From contig NZ_FPBF01000006.1 in assembly GCF_900116615.1 (NCBI RefSeq), forward strand, positions 62,001-126,000: a stretch of DNA of 64,000 nucleotides, given 5' to 3'. Position 1 is the stretch's first letter. Each line of letters starts with the position of its first letter. Positions 26,623 through 35,563 of this stretch are shown in pieces. A model generated the notes under the pieces. It saw nothing but the letters and a program-made list of their open reading frames with translations, had not been told where the DNA came from and ran no database searches. Position numbers and translations under genes: made by a program. The DNA comes from Algoriphagus locisalis. GTDB taxonomy: Bacteria > Bacteroidota > Bacteroidia > Cytophagales > Cyclobacteriaceae.

Positions 26623-27263
26623 GTCAATTTACTAGAATTAATCCTGGGGTTTATCTAGTGGTCGATCCTTCTATCAATGAAAACCAGTTGATGGAATCAC
26701 TAGAAAAAGCGATAGCTGCTAAGCCCTGTGCGGTACAGATTTGGGATAATTTCAAATCACCGGATCAGGTAGCAGCACGTATTTGTAAAATAAAAGCAAT
26801 CTGTAGAGGTACCAGAATACCTATTTTGATGAATAATCATCCTGAATGGGTGGAGCTGTTTGATTTGGATGGTGTGCATTTCGATGTCTTGCCTTCCGAT
26901 CATTTATTATCACTTCCTAAGCTAAGACAGCAAGGAAAACTTATTGGAGTGACGATCAATAATGACTTTGATCAGATCCAACAGGCTCTTTTCGCCAAAG
27001 TGGATTACCTCTCTTTTTGCTCCATGTTTCCATCATCCACCGCAAATAGCTGTGATTTGGTGGAGTTTGAGACAGTCCAAAAAACAAGAGAAATCACCTC
27101 CATACCCATTTTCCTGGCAGGAGGAATTTCCCCAGAAAAAGTACCAAAGCTAAGCGACTTGGATTTTGACGGCATAGCTGTGGTATCAGGGGTCATGAGT
27201 GCTGCAGATCCCGGGAAAGCCATTTCTAACTACCAAAAATTACTTACCGATTTAAAAAAATGA
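26619..27263 (+). CDS. divergent ThiE/TenI-family thiamine phosphate synthase-like protein
   Basis: 214 residues from the ATG at 26619, which overlaps the previous TGA as ATGA; an ATG at 26613 is also possible. ThiE-like blocks are ILMNNHPEWVELFDLDGVHF, LIGVTINND, VDYLSFCSMFPSS, IPIFLAGGIS and FDGIAVVSGVM. But canonical ThiE has QLREK and GPxFPTxTK for pyrophosphate; here the positions read QIWDNF and CSMFPSSTANSC. So the fold is ThiE/TenI, but the reaction may differ. Confidence 0.82.
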   Translation: MSQFTRINPGVYLVVDPSINENQLMESLEKAIAAKPCAVQIWDNFKSPDQVAARICKIKAICRGTRIPILMNNHPEWVELFDLDGVHFDVLPSDHLLSLPKLRQQGKLIGVTINNDFDQIQQALFAKVDYLSFCSMFPSSTANSCDLVEFETVQKTREITSIPIFLAGGISPEKVPKLSDLDFDGIAVVSGVMSAADPGKAISNYQKLLTDLKK

Positions 27264-27535
27264 AAATTGAAACTATAGAAAAGCTTTGCTGTCCATTTGA
27301 TAAGCAAGACTTAACGCTGAAAATAATATTAAAAGATGCACATGAAAACATCTTGGAAGGATGGCTTAATTGTCCTAGTTGTGAGAGAATTTATCCCATC
27401 ATCAAGGGTATTCCAATCATGAATCCTGATGAATATAGAGAAGCGCACTTAGAGCAGCCAGTATTGGATAGATGGCAAAATCATTTGGAGGGAGGAAAAA
27501 TTGAAAATTTCCGATTACGATTGATTGAGGATTAA
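27260..27535 (+). CDS. Trm112-like small zinc-ribbon protein
   Basis: 91 residues. The four Cys come as CCPFD near residue 9 and CPSC near 41, with YPIIKGIPIM closing the Trm112 zinc-binding domain. Trm112 proteins partner methyltransferases in eukaryotes and archaea. Here the same operon starts with a methyltransferase, so a chaperone or activating partner is a reasonable guess. Its start overlaps the previous stop by 4 nt. Confidence 0.85.
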   Translation: MKIETIEKLCCPFDKQDLTLKIILKDAHENILEGWLNCPSCERIYPIIKGIPIMNPDEYREAHLEQPVLDRWQNHLEGGKIENFRLRLIED

Positions 27536-27547
27536 AATTTCATATAG

Positions 27548-27611
27548 TAAGATTGGGCGAAGTCAAAGCATTTATTTGGCTGTTCGACTTCGCTCCAACT
27601 ATCAAATCTTA
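27548..27611. repeat. nested inverted repeat between convergent genes
   Basis: TAAGATT (27548-27554) pairs with AATCTTA (27605-27611), and inside it GGGCGAAGTC (27555-27564) pairs with GACTTCGCTC (27586-27595) with one mismatch. It could stop transcription both ways. The inner GAGCGAAGTCG also occurs near 35440, so it is part of a dispersed repeat. Confidence 0.5.
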
Positions 27612-30600
27612 ATCCTTTTTCACCGTTGTAGTATCAGTTTTAGCAGGAGGCGTGCTTTTCGGAAAGAATCCTTTCAACAACTTCTTCGCTTCATCAACAG
27701 CTTTGTCTTTGGCTACATCGACTTGTTTCTCAAGTTCCTTTTTGGCACTATCCTGAGCAACTTCCGATTTTGCTTTTAGTGCAATTTTCAAGCTGTCCTG
27801 TGCAGCATTGAACTGTTCTGTGGCCTGATTCTGGAGATTTTGAGCTTCACCACTCACTCTGGCTTTAAGCGCATTTGCCAGCAATGTTTCTATACTGTTC
27901 CCACCAGCAAGAGAGATTTTTGGGGAATTGTACGTTCCTGAAAGGTTCAGTGCCAATGGAATGGTGGTATTCTCATCAGTAGCTGTTCCAGTGATAGTAG
28001 AGAGAAGCGCATTCGCCTGAGACCCGAATTTCCCAGCAGGAATCTGCATGTTTACCAAGTAATTTATCGAGCCATCAAAACCAGCTGTTCCCTGAACGTT
28101 TGCCTGGTAATCCCAAAGTTTCACATCAAAAGGCTTCACATCCATTACCCCATTTTCGATAGTAATTGGAATGGAAATATTCTTGAGTTGTAGTGTATTG
28201 ACATCTTTTAGCTTGGTGAGACTGGTTATTCCTTCTAGGATTTTACTGTCTTTTAGCGCTGTTTCAGCCACTTTAAGCAAGCCTTTTCCATCAAGACTGG
28301 ACAATAATGGCATCATGTCTTGTCCCAGTTTACCTGAGAAATTAAGATCGGAATTGAATCTACCCGTCAAGTTTTGAGCAATCGGAGCGAAAGCTTTTAT
28401 GGTATTAAATGATTTAAATGCTTCAGCTATGCTGAGCTCTGAAATATTCAGGCTAAAATTGAAAGCCGGGGCAGTGAGATCTCTAGGGTCATACTTGCCG
28501 GCCAAGGCAATTGTGCCCCCCATTGTCTTCATAGATGCATCAGAAAAGCTCAACACACCAGCTTTCAAAGCCATATTTCCTTTCACATCCTTGAGATTCA
28601 GATTATCGTAGAGCACTTCACTTGCCACCACAGACATATTGAAATCTATGTTTTTTGGAAGCTCAATGACTGAAAGTTCTGCACTCGTAGTATCCGCAGA
28701 GGCCTCTTCACTCATCCATTCATTGACATTGAATCGGCTACTGTTCATAGCAAGCTGACCATTCAATGTTCCATTTTCTCCCAAGAAGTAATTCATGTAA
28801 TTGGAGAGATAACCTGTTGCCTGAAGTGGGCTTTCACCGATCTTCGAATCGAATTCTGTCAAATTAATACGCTCTGGAGTGAATACAGCTGTTGCTTTAG
28901 CGATCTCAATACCCTGTGGCACATCAGCAGAAGAATACTTGAAATTGCTGATATCCATCGTGCCGCGAGTTTCCAGCTGATTGTATTTTTCAGCTTCCAC
29001 TGCTGCATAAGAGCCCTTCGTATTAATATCTGCCTGAATTCTGCCTTCCATAGACATATCATCCATTGGGAAAATAGCCAAAATCTTCTTTAAATCTACC
29101 CCGCCCTTGATTTCGCCATCCCAAATCAGTTTGTCGAAATCCCGGATTTTCATATTTCCATTGATGGCTTCACCTTCCAGCTCAAATCCAAAGCGGCTCA
29201 AATCAACGAGAAAATCTGTCATGCTTCCACTTGGGTTTTGGATTAAGGCATTCACATTTAATTTCTCTAGTGGAGCTGGATAATCTGCACTTTTCACATA
29301 GCCATTAGCCAAAAGTAACTTAGCATCAATCGCAGGAATAATGCCCGCCGCTGAGTCGTATCTACCCTTTGCAGTAGCAACTACATCAAGATTTCCCTTC
29401 ATCGCAAGTCCTTCAATCGGAAAAATAGAAGTAAGTTCTTCTAAATCCAGTTTGCCTTTCAGCGCAGCATCTATGGTATAACTTACCAAATCTGATAAAT
29501 ACAATTTGCCGGAAATCGGATTGCTGCCAAAGTCTAAGTTGAAGGTGGGAATGGAAACGGAAGTATTATCGATGTTGTCCGTTTCATTCTTGACTTGGAG
29601 GTCAAGATTCACGTTTTTCACCGGCCTCGGCAAATCTGGGTATTGGAACATGCCGTCGGCAACTTTCAAGGAAATATCAAAGGATGGGAACTTCTCCTCA
29701 TTGTAAATTCCTTTGATTTTTCCATTGAAATCCATGGTACCGGAGGTTTTCAAACTGGAAAAACTCTCAGAATAAATCCCTGGGATCAGGGATAATACAC
29801 TCTTGAACTCATTGTCAATGCCATCAATAGAAAGGTCCATTTCAATATCATCTCCAGGCATTGCGATGAATCCACTCAGACCAAAAAGGAAATCATTCAA
29901 CTGAAAATCGCCCTCTCCTAGGGTGAATTTCATGTTCTCCATATCTATATTCAGCAGAGTTTCCCCCTTAAAAGTTTTGTTAGTGAGATAGCTGATATCT
30001 TCATAGGTAAGATCCGCAATAAGTGCTTCCATAGTAATCGGCAGATCATAAACGTTTTCTGTGAAATCGCCTGATCCTTCGGCATTGATTCCTCCCAAAG
30101 CTATAAAATAATCCAGTTGTCTATCGTCATAGACCAGATTGAGATTACTGATCTGAATCTGGTCCACTCCGATTTTGAAATTGCTTTCTGTGGTTTCCAC
30201 TGCGACTTCTTCTGAAGGAAAAGTGATGTCATAATTAGCTGTACCATCTTCCAGCACTTTGATATACAGATTCCCTCCATTCAAATGCACTCCAGTGAGC
30301 GTTGGATAATCATCGAAAAGGACAGATTTAAGATTGAAATCAATCGCAAGCTCACGAAGTGAAACTAGGGTATCATTTTCAAAGGGAGCATTTCCTACGA
30401 TATCAAAATCCTGGATACGGGCAGAAACATTCGAAAACCGTCTGAAAAGACTCAAGCTTACATTGTCGATGTCATAAATAACTTTGGCATTCACAGATTG
30501 GGCAATTTCTTGATCAATTCGGGCAGCGATTTTGTCCTTGAATAGAAATGGAACAGCTACTGCAGCTGCGATCAAAAATATAACTACACCTAAAATGATG

Positions 30601-30617
30601 ATCAGGGTCTTTTTCAT
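27609..30617 (-). CDS. AsmA-family outer-membrane biogenesis protein
   Basis: 1002 residues. An N-terminal transmembrane helix (LIIILGVVIFLIAAAVAVPF) anchors a very long beta-repeat-rich domain, then an AsmA-type C-terminal region (about 760-900, with SLDGKGLLKVAETALKD) and an Ala/Lys/Gln-rich helical tail. AsmA-like proteins are elongated lipid-transport bridges between membranes. The tail is likely coiled. It is a single gene on the minus strand. Confidence 0.88.
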   Translation of the reverse strand: MKKTLIIILGVVIFLIAAAVAVPFLFKDKIAARIDQEIAQSVNAKVIYDIDNVSLSLFRRFSNVSARIQDFDIVGNAPFENDTLVSLRELAIDFNLKSVLFDDYPTLTGVHLNGGNLYIKVLEDGTANYDITFPSEEVAVETTESNFKIGVDQIQISNLNLVYDDRQLDYFIALGGINAEGSGDFTENVYDLPITMEALIADLTYEDISYLTNKTFKGETLLNIDMENMKFTLGEGDFQLNDFLFGLSGFIAMPGDDIEMDLSIDGIDNEFKSVLSLIPGIYSESFSSLKTSGTMDFNGKIKGIYNEEKFPSFDISLKVADGMFQYPDLPRPVKNVNLDLQVKNETDNIDNTSVSIPTFNLDFGSNPISGKLYLSDLVSYTIDAALKGKLDLEELTSIFPIEGLAMKGNLDVVATAKGRYDSAAGIIPAIDAKLLLANGYVKSADYPAPLEKLNVNALIQNPSGSMTDFLVDLSRFGFELEGEAINGNMKIRDFDKLIWDGEIKGGVDLKKILAIFPMDDMSMEGRIQADINTKGSYAAVEAEKYNQLETRGTMDISNFKYSSADVPQGIEIAKATAVFTPERINLTEFDSKIGESPLQATGYLSNYMNYFLGENGTLNGQLAMNSSRFNVNEWMSEEASADTTSAELSVIELPKNIDFNMSVVASEVLYDNLNLKDVKGNMALKAGVLSFSDASMKTMGGTIALAGKYDPRDLTAPAFNFSLNISELSIAEAFKSFNTIKAFAPIAQNLTGRFNSDLNFSGKLGQDMMPLLSSLDGKGLLKVAETALKDSKILEGITSLTKLKDVNTLQLKNISIPITIENGVMDVKPFDVKLWDYQANVQGTAGFDGSINYLVNMQIPAGKFGSQANALLSTITGTATDENTTIPLALNLSGTYNSPKISLAGGNSIETLLANALKARVSGEAQNLQNQATEQFNAAQDSLKIALKAKSEVAQDSAKKELEKQVDVAKDKAVDEAKKLLKGFFPKSTPPAKTDTTTVKKD

Positions 30618-30823
30618 ATATGGTTTTATTTAGCGTATGGGTGATTTCGCTAATTCATTGAAGATTTCTAGCAGGCTTTATATACGCATATATTAGCCTT
30701 TGGAGCTTATTATTCACAAGATTTAAGCCGTGTATTTTTATTACTCAAATACTTTGAGGTATGTATTTTGGTCTATCTTAAAAGGACACTTACTTTTAAA
30801 TAAGTTTTCAAAAACAAGAAGTT

Positions 30824-31207
30824 ATGGAAAACAACCTTCAAGTCCCTGAAAATTACCAAACGGTAATGCCCTATTTGATTCTTCAAGATGCAGGTTCCTT
30901 CATCACATTTGCTGAACGAGTCTTTGAGGCGAAAATAGCTCTGAAAGAAATGCGTGATGAATCTAAGATCATGCATGCAGAGATCAAAATTGGTGACAGC
31001 ACTGTGATGATAGCAGAATCTACCGCTGATTATGAGCCTCAGACTGCTGGATTGTTCGTTTATGTTAAAGATGCCGACGCAGCGTTTGAACAGGCATTAG
31101 AATTAGGAAGCGAAATGATTTTGGAGGTTTCGGACAAACCTTATGGACGCAGCGGTGGAATCAAGGATCCGTTTGGGAATACATGGTGGATTACTTCTGT
31201 AATTTAA
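30824..31207 (+). CDS. VOC-family (glyoxalase/PhnB-like) protein
   Basis: 127 residues, one VOC module pair. It begins VMPYLILQDAGSFITFAERVF, has IMHAEIKIGDSTVMIAES, and ends YGRSGGIKDPFGNTWWITS, the typical PhnB-like C-terminal strand with Pro-Phe-Gly-Asn. Metal ligands in such proteins vary; the substrate is unknown. Its stop overlaps the stop of the convergent dGTPase gene by 4 nt. Confidence 0.85.
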   Translation: MENNLQVPENYQTVMPYLILQDAGSFITFAERVFEAKIALKEMRDESKIMHAEIKIGDSTVMIAESTADYEPQTAGLFVYVKDADAAFEQALELGSEMILEVSDKPYGRSGGIKDPFGNTWWITSVI

Positions 31208-32553
31208 GAACCAGGAAAAGAGATACCCTTTACTCTTCGGTAGAGATTCAATGCATATTTATCTGTCATTCCAGAAATAAAATCAACTAAGGATCGAAGC
31301 AATGGATATGGATTGACTTCTGCGCCCCAGCCTTTGAGCGGGAAATCCTCTGGCAATAGCCTTAAGATACTCTTATCCTGACCAGAGAACTTTTCCGGGT
31401 CATAAAACTGATGGTAAAGTGCTTTTGAAAATACTTCCAGCAACCCTTCCAAAACTTGGAATCCGGCAGCCTCTTTCTCCAAAACAACCTGAGAGCGATA
31501 TATTTTTTGAATCGATACCTCAGTGATTTTCTGAAGTGATTTAGCCGAAGGAATGATATCAGTTAACGCTTTGTCAAAATTACCCTTGCACATTCCTTCC
31601 TCATATTTGGCGAATACTTCTACACATTCGCTGATTAGCTCCCCAATCGCCAAAGCGCGTAGAGCGCCTAAGTTTTGCGCTTCGGTCCTTGGCTCTTTTA
31701 GTTTTTTTGGATCAAACTTATCCTTCAATATTGGAGCAAGTAGTTTTACAGTTTCATCAAAACTCACCAGACCAAGTGTGCACCCATCTTCCAGATCGAT
31801 AATGCTATAGCAAATGTCGTCAGCAGCTTCTACCAAAAAAGCTAATGGGTGCCGATACCAGCATTCAGGGCTGGATTTCTCCATTCCGAGCACTGCTCCC
31901 ATTTGTTCGAAATCACTTAGCTGATTGATAAAAAATCCATATTTCTTCTGACTTCTCCGGGCAATATCCCGCTGAGCAATCATACTTGGACGCGGATATT
32001 TGGTGAAAGCTGCCAAAGTTGCATAAGTCAATTTCAATCCAAATTGCTTGGAAACAAGCATTCGGAAACCCTGAGCATTTCCTTCGAAATTATGCAAATC
32101 CGCCAATTGCTCTGTGCGAACGTGTGATTCCCAGCATTTTCCGGCAGGATGGAATTTGAAGAAATCAGAAATAGCTTCTTCTCCCGCATGCCCAAAAGGT
32201 GGGTTTCCAATATCATGTGTCAATGCTGCGGCAGCCACAATTGCCCCGATTTCAAATGGAGTTATCCCCGTTTTATTCAATTGAGGATACTTTTCCAGGA
32301 GCATTTCACCAGCAGCTTTGCCCAGCGACCTACCTACGCTAGACACTTCTAAACTGTGCGTCAGCCTAGTATGTACGAATGCTTGCTCGGGAAGAGGAAA
32401 AACCTGGGTTTTGTCTTGAAGATTTCGGAAGGGAGACGAAAAAATTATTCGATCGTAATCAACTTCAAACTCGCTTCGAACCACTTGTGTGGGTATGAAT
32501 CCCGGTTTGTCCCCAAATCTGCCTCGGGACAAAAGGCGCTCCCATTTCATCAT
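31204..32553 (-). CDS. dgt: deoxyguanosinetriphosphate triphosphohydrolase-like HD protein
   Basis: 449 residues from the ATG at 32553; a GTG at 32577 would add eight residues. The HD core has HTRLTHSLEVSSVGRSLG (first His), AALTHDIGNPPFGHAGEEA (His-Asp pair) and VEAADDICYSIIDLEDG. This is the long Dgt type that cleaves dGTP to deoxyguanosine and triphosphate. It has an N-terminal FSSPFRNLQDKTQVFPL signature shared by Dgt proteins. Confidence 0.9.
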   Translation of the reverse strand: MMKWERLLSRGRFGDKPGFIPTQVVRSEFEVDYDRIIFSSPFRNLQDKTQVFPLPEQAFVHTRLTHSLEVSSVGRSLGKAAGEMLLEKYPQLNKTGITPFEIGAIVAAAALTHDIGNPPFGHAGEEAISDFFKFHPAGKCWESHVRTEQLADLHNFEGNAQGFRMLVSKQFGLKLTYATLAAFTKYPRPSMIAQRDIARRSQKKYGFFINQLSDFEQMGAVLGMEKSSPECWYRHPLAFLVEAADDICYSIIDLEDGCTLGLVSFDETVKLLAPILKDKFDPKKLKEPRTEAQNLGALRALAIGELISECVEVFAKYEEGMCKGNFDKALTDIIPSAKSLQKITEVSIQKIYRSQVVLEKEAAGFQVLEGLLEVFSKALYHQFYDPEKFSGQDKSILRLLPEDFPLKGWGAEVNPYPLLRSLVDFISGMTDKYALNLYRRVKGISFPGS

Positions 32554-32687
32554 GCCCAAAAATAAGAAGCTATTCACATAATAAGAGAGTATTTATGATT
32601 TTTGGCAACATTAAAGGTGCCTTTTTCGAATCCTATGTAGATTTACCTGATTTCTGAATTTGAAAAGATTTGGCCTAAATTTACGAT

Positions 32688-33485
32688 GTGAAAAAACTGC
32701 ACTTTTATCTTATTTTGTTTGTCTCTATACTAATCTTCACCTCCTGTGAAGACCCTGATTCCAGTCCTAAATCTCTTGTAAATCTGATTTTGGTGGATAG
32801 TCCGGCCAAATGGGATTCAGTGTTCGTTGAGATCAATGGAGTTGACTTAGAGGTTTTGGTAGATGGGAGAGAGACTCAGAGTCAGACTTTTTTTCTGGAG
32901 TACAAGTCAGGCAACAAGCGTGTGAAAATTAGTGACTTGGTTGCTGGAAATGCCTTGCTTTTAGGCAGAGATGAACTCCCTCTGGGTCAAATAATTGGCG
33001 TCTCAATCCTTCTCGGTGACGACCACTCGATGTTTTTTAACGAAAGAGAATACGTACTGGAGCTTTCCGAAGGATCTGACAACACCATTCCGCTCGCAAC
33101 TTCTTTGGATCTGGAGCAAGGAATCTCCTACGATCTTATTTTGGATATGGATTTGGAAAAATCCATCATAGAGGCATCAGAATCCCCTCTTACCTATGAG
33201 CTAGATCCTTTTTTCAGCATACAAAGGGGTGCTGGCACAGTGGAAGTCAGAGGTTCAGTTGATCCTGCGAGTTTGTTTCCGGCTATTTACCTGAGCGATG
33301 GCTCTGACTCAATTTCTACCCATACTGATGCTTCTGGCAATTATATTTTTCGAGTTCAGCCTGGAAACTACAGGTTATACTTTGATGCCAAAGACGAACT
33401 CTATCTAAATCAAAGTTTGGAGATAGAAGTTTTAGCGGACAGAGATACTGTGCTGAGCGATGTACTATTCGTGAGAAGACCCTAA
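32688..33485 (+). CDS. DUF4382-type lipoprotein
   Basis: 265 residues, GTG start. The signal peptide ends in LIFTSC with Cys at residue 20. A DUF4382-like domain (SLVNLILVDSPAKWDSVFVE, then ISDLVAGNALLLG) is followed by a beta-sandwich module near residues 185-260 (VEVRGSVDPASLFPAIYLSD) resembling a carboxypeptidase-regulatory fold. Its role is unknown. Its stop overlaps the first base of the ribD start. Confidence 0.82.
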   Translation: MKKLHFYLILFVSILIFTSCEDPDSSPKSLVNLILVDSPAKWDSVFVEINGVDLEVLVDGRETQSQTFFLEYKSGNKRVKISDLVAGNALLLGRDELPLGQIIGVSILLGDDHSMFFNEREYVLELSEGSDNTIPLATSLDLEQGISYDLILDMDLEKSIIEASESPLTYELDPFFSIQRGAGTVEVRGSVDPASLFPAIYLSDGSDSISTHTDASGNYIFRVQPGNYRLYFDAKDELYLNQSLEIEVLADRDTVLSDVLFVRRP

Positions 33486-34510
33486 TGGATTCACACACGC
33501 TATACATGCAAAGAGCTTTGGAACTGGCTGAGTTTGGCCGGGGAAAGGTCAGCCCAAACCCAATGGTGGGTTGTGTGATCGTGCATCAGGATAAGATTAT
33601 TGGGGAAGGCTACCACCAGCAGTATGGAAAGGCTCATGCGGAAGTCAATGCAGTCTATGCTGTGCGAAATCAGGAATTGTTGAGTGAATCTACGGTTTAC
33701 GTAACTTTAGAGCCTTGCGCGCACTTCGGGAAAACACCTCCTTGCGCCAAGCTGCTGGTAGAGAAAAAGGTGAAAAGAGTAATCATCGCGGCTTTCGATT
33801 CGAATCCCTTAGTCGGTGGAAAAGGTATTCAGATTTTAAAAGACGCTGGAATTGAAGTCGAAACTGGTCTTTTGGAAAAAAAAGCTAGAATTCAGAACAA
33901 GCGATTTTTCACCCAAATCGAAATGAAACGCCCTTACGTTATTTTGAAATGGGCACAAACCGCAGATGGATTTGTGGCAAGAGAAGATTTCTCTTCGAAA
34001 TGGATCACGAATGCTTCCAGCCGTCAACTCGTGCATAAGTGGAGGGCTGAAGAAGATGCTATCATGGTTGGGAAAAACACAGCCAAATACGATGATCCTG
34101 CCTTGAATGTGAGAGATTGGGTTGGGAAAAACCCACTTAGATTGGTAATAGACAGTAAGCTGGAGCTTTCAAATTCACTGAAATTATTTGATGAAGCTGT
34201 ACCGACGATTTGCTTCAATACCCTAAAATCAGAAGTTCGGGGTACTTTAGAATATGTCAAATTGAATTCTGGTTTTCAGATAAAAGACATTCTTGAGCAG
34301 CTATACCAGCGGAATATCCAATCTGTACTTGTAGAGGGTGGCAGTTATTTATTGAATAAGTTCTTGGCATCCGAACTTTGGGACGAAGCCCGCGTGTTTA
34401 CAAGCCGTAACAAATTTGGTAGCGGAATAGCAGCACCTTTTCCTCCTACCCCAGTATCCGAGAGTATCGAAATCTTGGAAGATACCTTAAGAATTTATCA
34501 TCATGTCTGA
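33485..34510 (+). CDS. ribD: riboflavin biosynthesis deaminase/reductase RibD
   Basis: 341 residues. The deaminase zinc motifs are AHAEVNAVYAV and EPCAHFGKTPPC. The reductase domain follows from about residue 150 (RPYVILKWAQTADGFVA, then VEGGSYLLNKFLAS). It catalyses the second and third steps from GTP to riboflavin. Other rib genes are not adjacent. The next gene starts inside its last 8 bases. Confidence 0.96.
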   Translation: MDSHTLYMQRALELAEFGRGKVSPNPMVGCVIVHQDKIIGEGYHQQYGKAHAEVNAVYAVRNQELLSESTVYVTLEPCAHFGKTPPCAKLLVEKKVKRVIIAAFDSNPLVGGKGIQILKDAGIEVETGLLEKKARIQNKRFFTQIEMKRPYVILKWAQTADGFVAREDFSSKWITNASSRQLVHKWRAEEDAIMVGKNTAKYDDPALNVRDWVGKNPLRLVIDSKLELSNSLKLFDEAVPTICFNTLKSEVRGTLEYVKLNSGFQIKDILEQLYQRNIQSVLVEGGSYLLNKFLASELWDEARVFTSRNKFGSGIAAPFPPTPVSESIEILEDTLRIYHHV

Positions 34511-34985
34511 AAGTTTATATATACCTGAATCGGCCACTAAAGTCGAAAAGTACGAAGCGATTTTGCCACAAATCGAAGCATTGATCACTGGTGAGCCAGA
34601 TCTTTATGCGAACCTTGCAAATATTTCTGCAGCACTAAAAGAAGCCTTTGACTTCTTTTGGGTTGGGTTTTACCTAGTCAAGGAAAATCAGTTAGTATTG
34701 GGACCATTTCAAGGCCCGATTGCCTGTACAAGAATTTCTCTTGGTAAAGGTGTTTGTGGTACAGCCTGGCAAGAAGGCAAAACTATTCTCGTACCCGATG
34801 TAGATACTTTTCCAGGCCATATCGCCTGTAGCTCGGCTTCTAAGTCTGAAATAGTTGTTCCGGTTTTCAAAGGAGGACTAGTCGCGATGGTTTTAGATGT
34901 GGATTCCGATCAGTTGGATGATTTTGATGAAGTGGATCAGGAATATCTAGAGAAGTTGATGGGAGTGCTGGGGAGCCAGTTATGA
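34503..34985 (+). CDS. msrC: free methionine-(R)-sulfoxide reductase (GAF-domain fRMsr)
   Basis: 160 residues, a single GAF domain. Three Cys characteristic of fRMsr occur near residues 75, 84 and 108 (IACTRISLGKGVCGTAW, then HIACSSASKSEIVVPVF). It reduces free methionine-R-sulfoxide. It overlaps the end of ribD by 8 nt, so it is probably coupled to it. Confidence 0.92.
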   Translation: MSESLYIPESATKVEKYEAILPQIEALITGEPDLYANLANISAALKEAFDFFWVGFYLVKENQLVLGPFQGPIACTRISLGKGVCGTAWQEGKTILVPDVDTFPGHIACSSASKSEIVVPVFKGGLVAMVLDVDSDQLDDFDEVDQEYLEKLMGVLGSQL

Positions 34986-35043
34986 TAAACCTTCTTTACT
35001 TTTGTTTTAAGAGTTGTAAAAAATAACCTTCAAGTAGATCCTT

Positions 35044-35352
35044 ATGGAAGCTTTCATGTACATATTGATTTGTGGAAATGGATCGTATTATACTGGAAGT
35101 ACCAAAAACCTTGATTTAAGAATGCAAGAGCATCAGCTTGGCCAAGGTTCTAATTTTACTAGAAAACACCTTCCTGTCAAGCTAGTTTACTTTGAAGAGT
35201 TCGATAGAATTGATGAAGCATTTGAAAGAGAAAAGCAGATTCAAAAATGGTCTCGTGCAAAAAAAGAAGCTTTAATAAATCGAGACTTTCAAAAATTGAA
35301 GGAATTAAGTAAAGGTAGTTCGATTGGTTCGACAAGCTCACCAACCGAATGA
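35044..35352 (+). CDS. GIY-YIG domain putative endonuclease
   Basis: 102 residues. The start MEAFMYILICGNGSYYTGST contains the GIY-YIG core variants YIL and YYTG, followed by DLRMQEHQLGQGSNFTRKHLP and VYFEEF. This matches UvrC-like UPF0213 single-domain proteins. Substrate unknown. The C-terminus runs into the repeat region that follows and ends SIGSTSSPTE, so the last 10 or so residues may be repeat-derived. Confidence 0.87.
   Translation: MEAFMYILICGNGSYYTGSTKNLDLRMQEHQLGQGSNFTRKHLPVKLVYFEEFDRIDEAFEREKQIQKWSRAKKEALINRDFQKLKELSKGSSIGSTSSPTE
35322..35345. repeat. GGTTCGACAAGCTCACC-type repeat
   Basis: ATTGGTTCGACAAGCTCACC is followed by AACC. Its reverse complement GAGCTTGTCGAACC is a variant of the GAGC-n-TCGAA dispersed element also seen at 35440 and 27586. 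It overlaps the 3' end of the GIY-YIG gene. Confidence 0.45.
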
Positions 35353-35366
35353 CTACTGATAATGTA

Positions 35367-35413
35367 GAGGGAGGGGGAAAAGCGTGGCGCAGCCACGCTT
35401 TTCCCCCTCCCTC
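35367..35413. repeat. perfect 22-bp inverted repeat with 3-base loop
   Basis: The arm at 367-388 (within 35367-35388; GAGGGAGGGGGAAAAGCGTG at its start) and its exact complement at 35392-35413 flank GCA. All 22 pairs are canonical. It lies between two convergent genes, so it may act as a bidirectional terminator or cruciform. The purine-only tract GAGGGAGGGGGAAAAG is also triplex-prone. Confidence 0.75.
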
Positions 35414-35439
35414 TTCTCTCAATCAACTTGACGGTGGCC

Positions 35440-35451
35440 GAGCGAAGTCGA
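35440..35451 (+). repeat. GAGCGAAGTCGA short dispersed repeat
   Basis: GAGCGAAGTCGA occurs here and, inverted, at 27585-27595. It follows the 22-bp hairpin in the same gap. The element is common in Bacteroidota intergenic DNA. Confidence 0.4.
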
Positions 35452-35563
35452 GGCCCACGGCAAATTTTTAAACTCTTTTTTAAGAAACTGAATACAAAAT
35501 TTGAGGTAAATTTTCCGCGCAGTGGCAATAGGCTTTCTATATGAAGAGCGAAATTAAGCCTAC

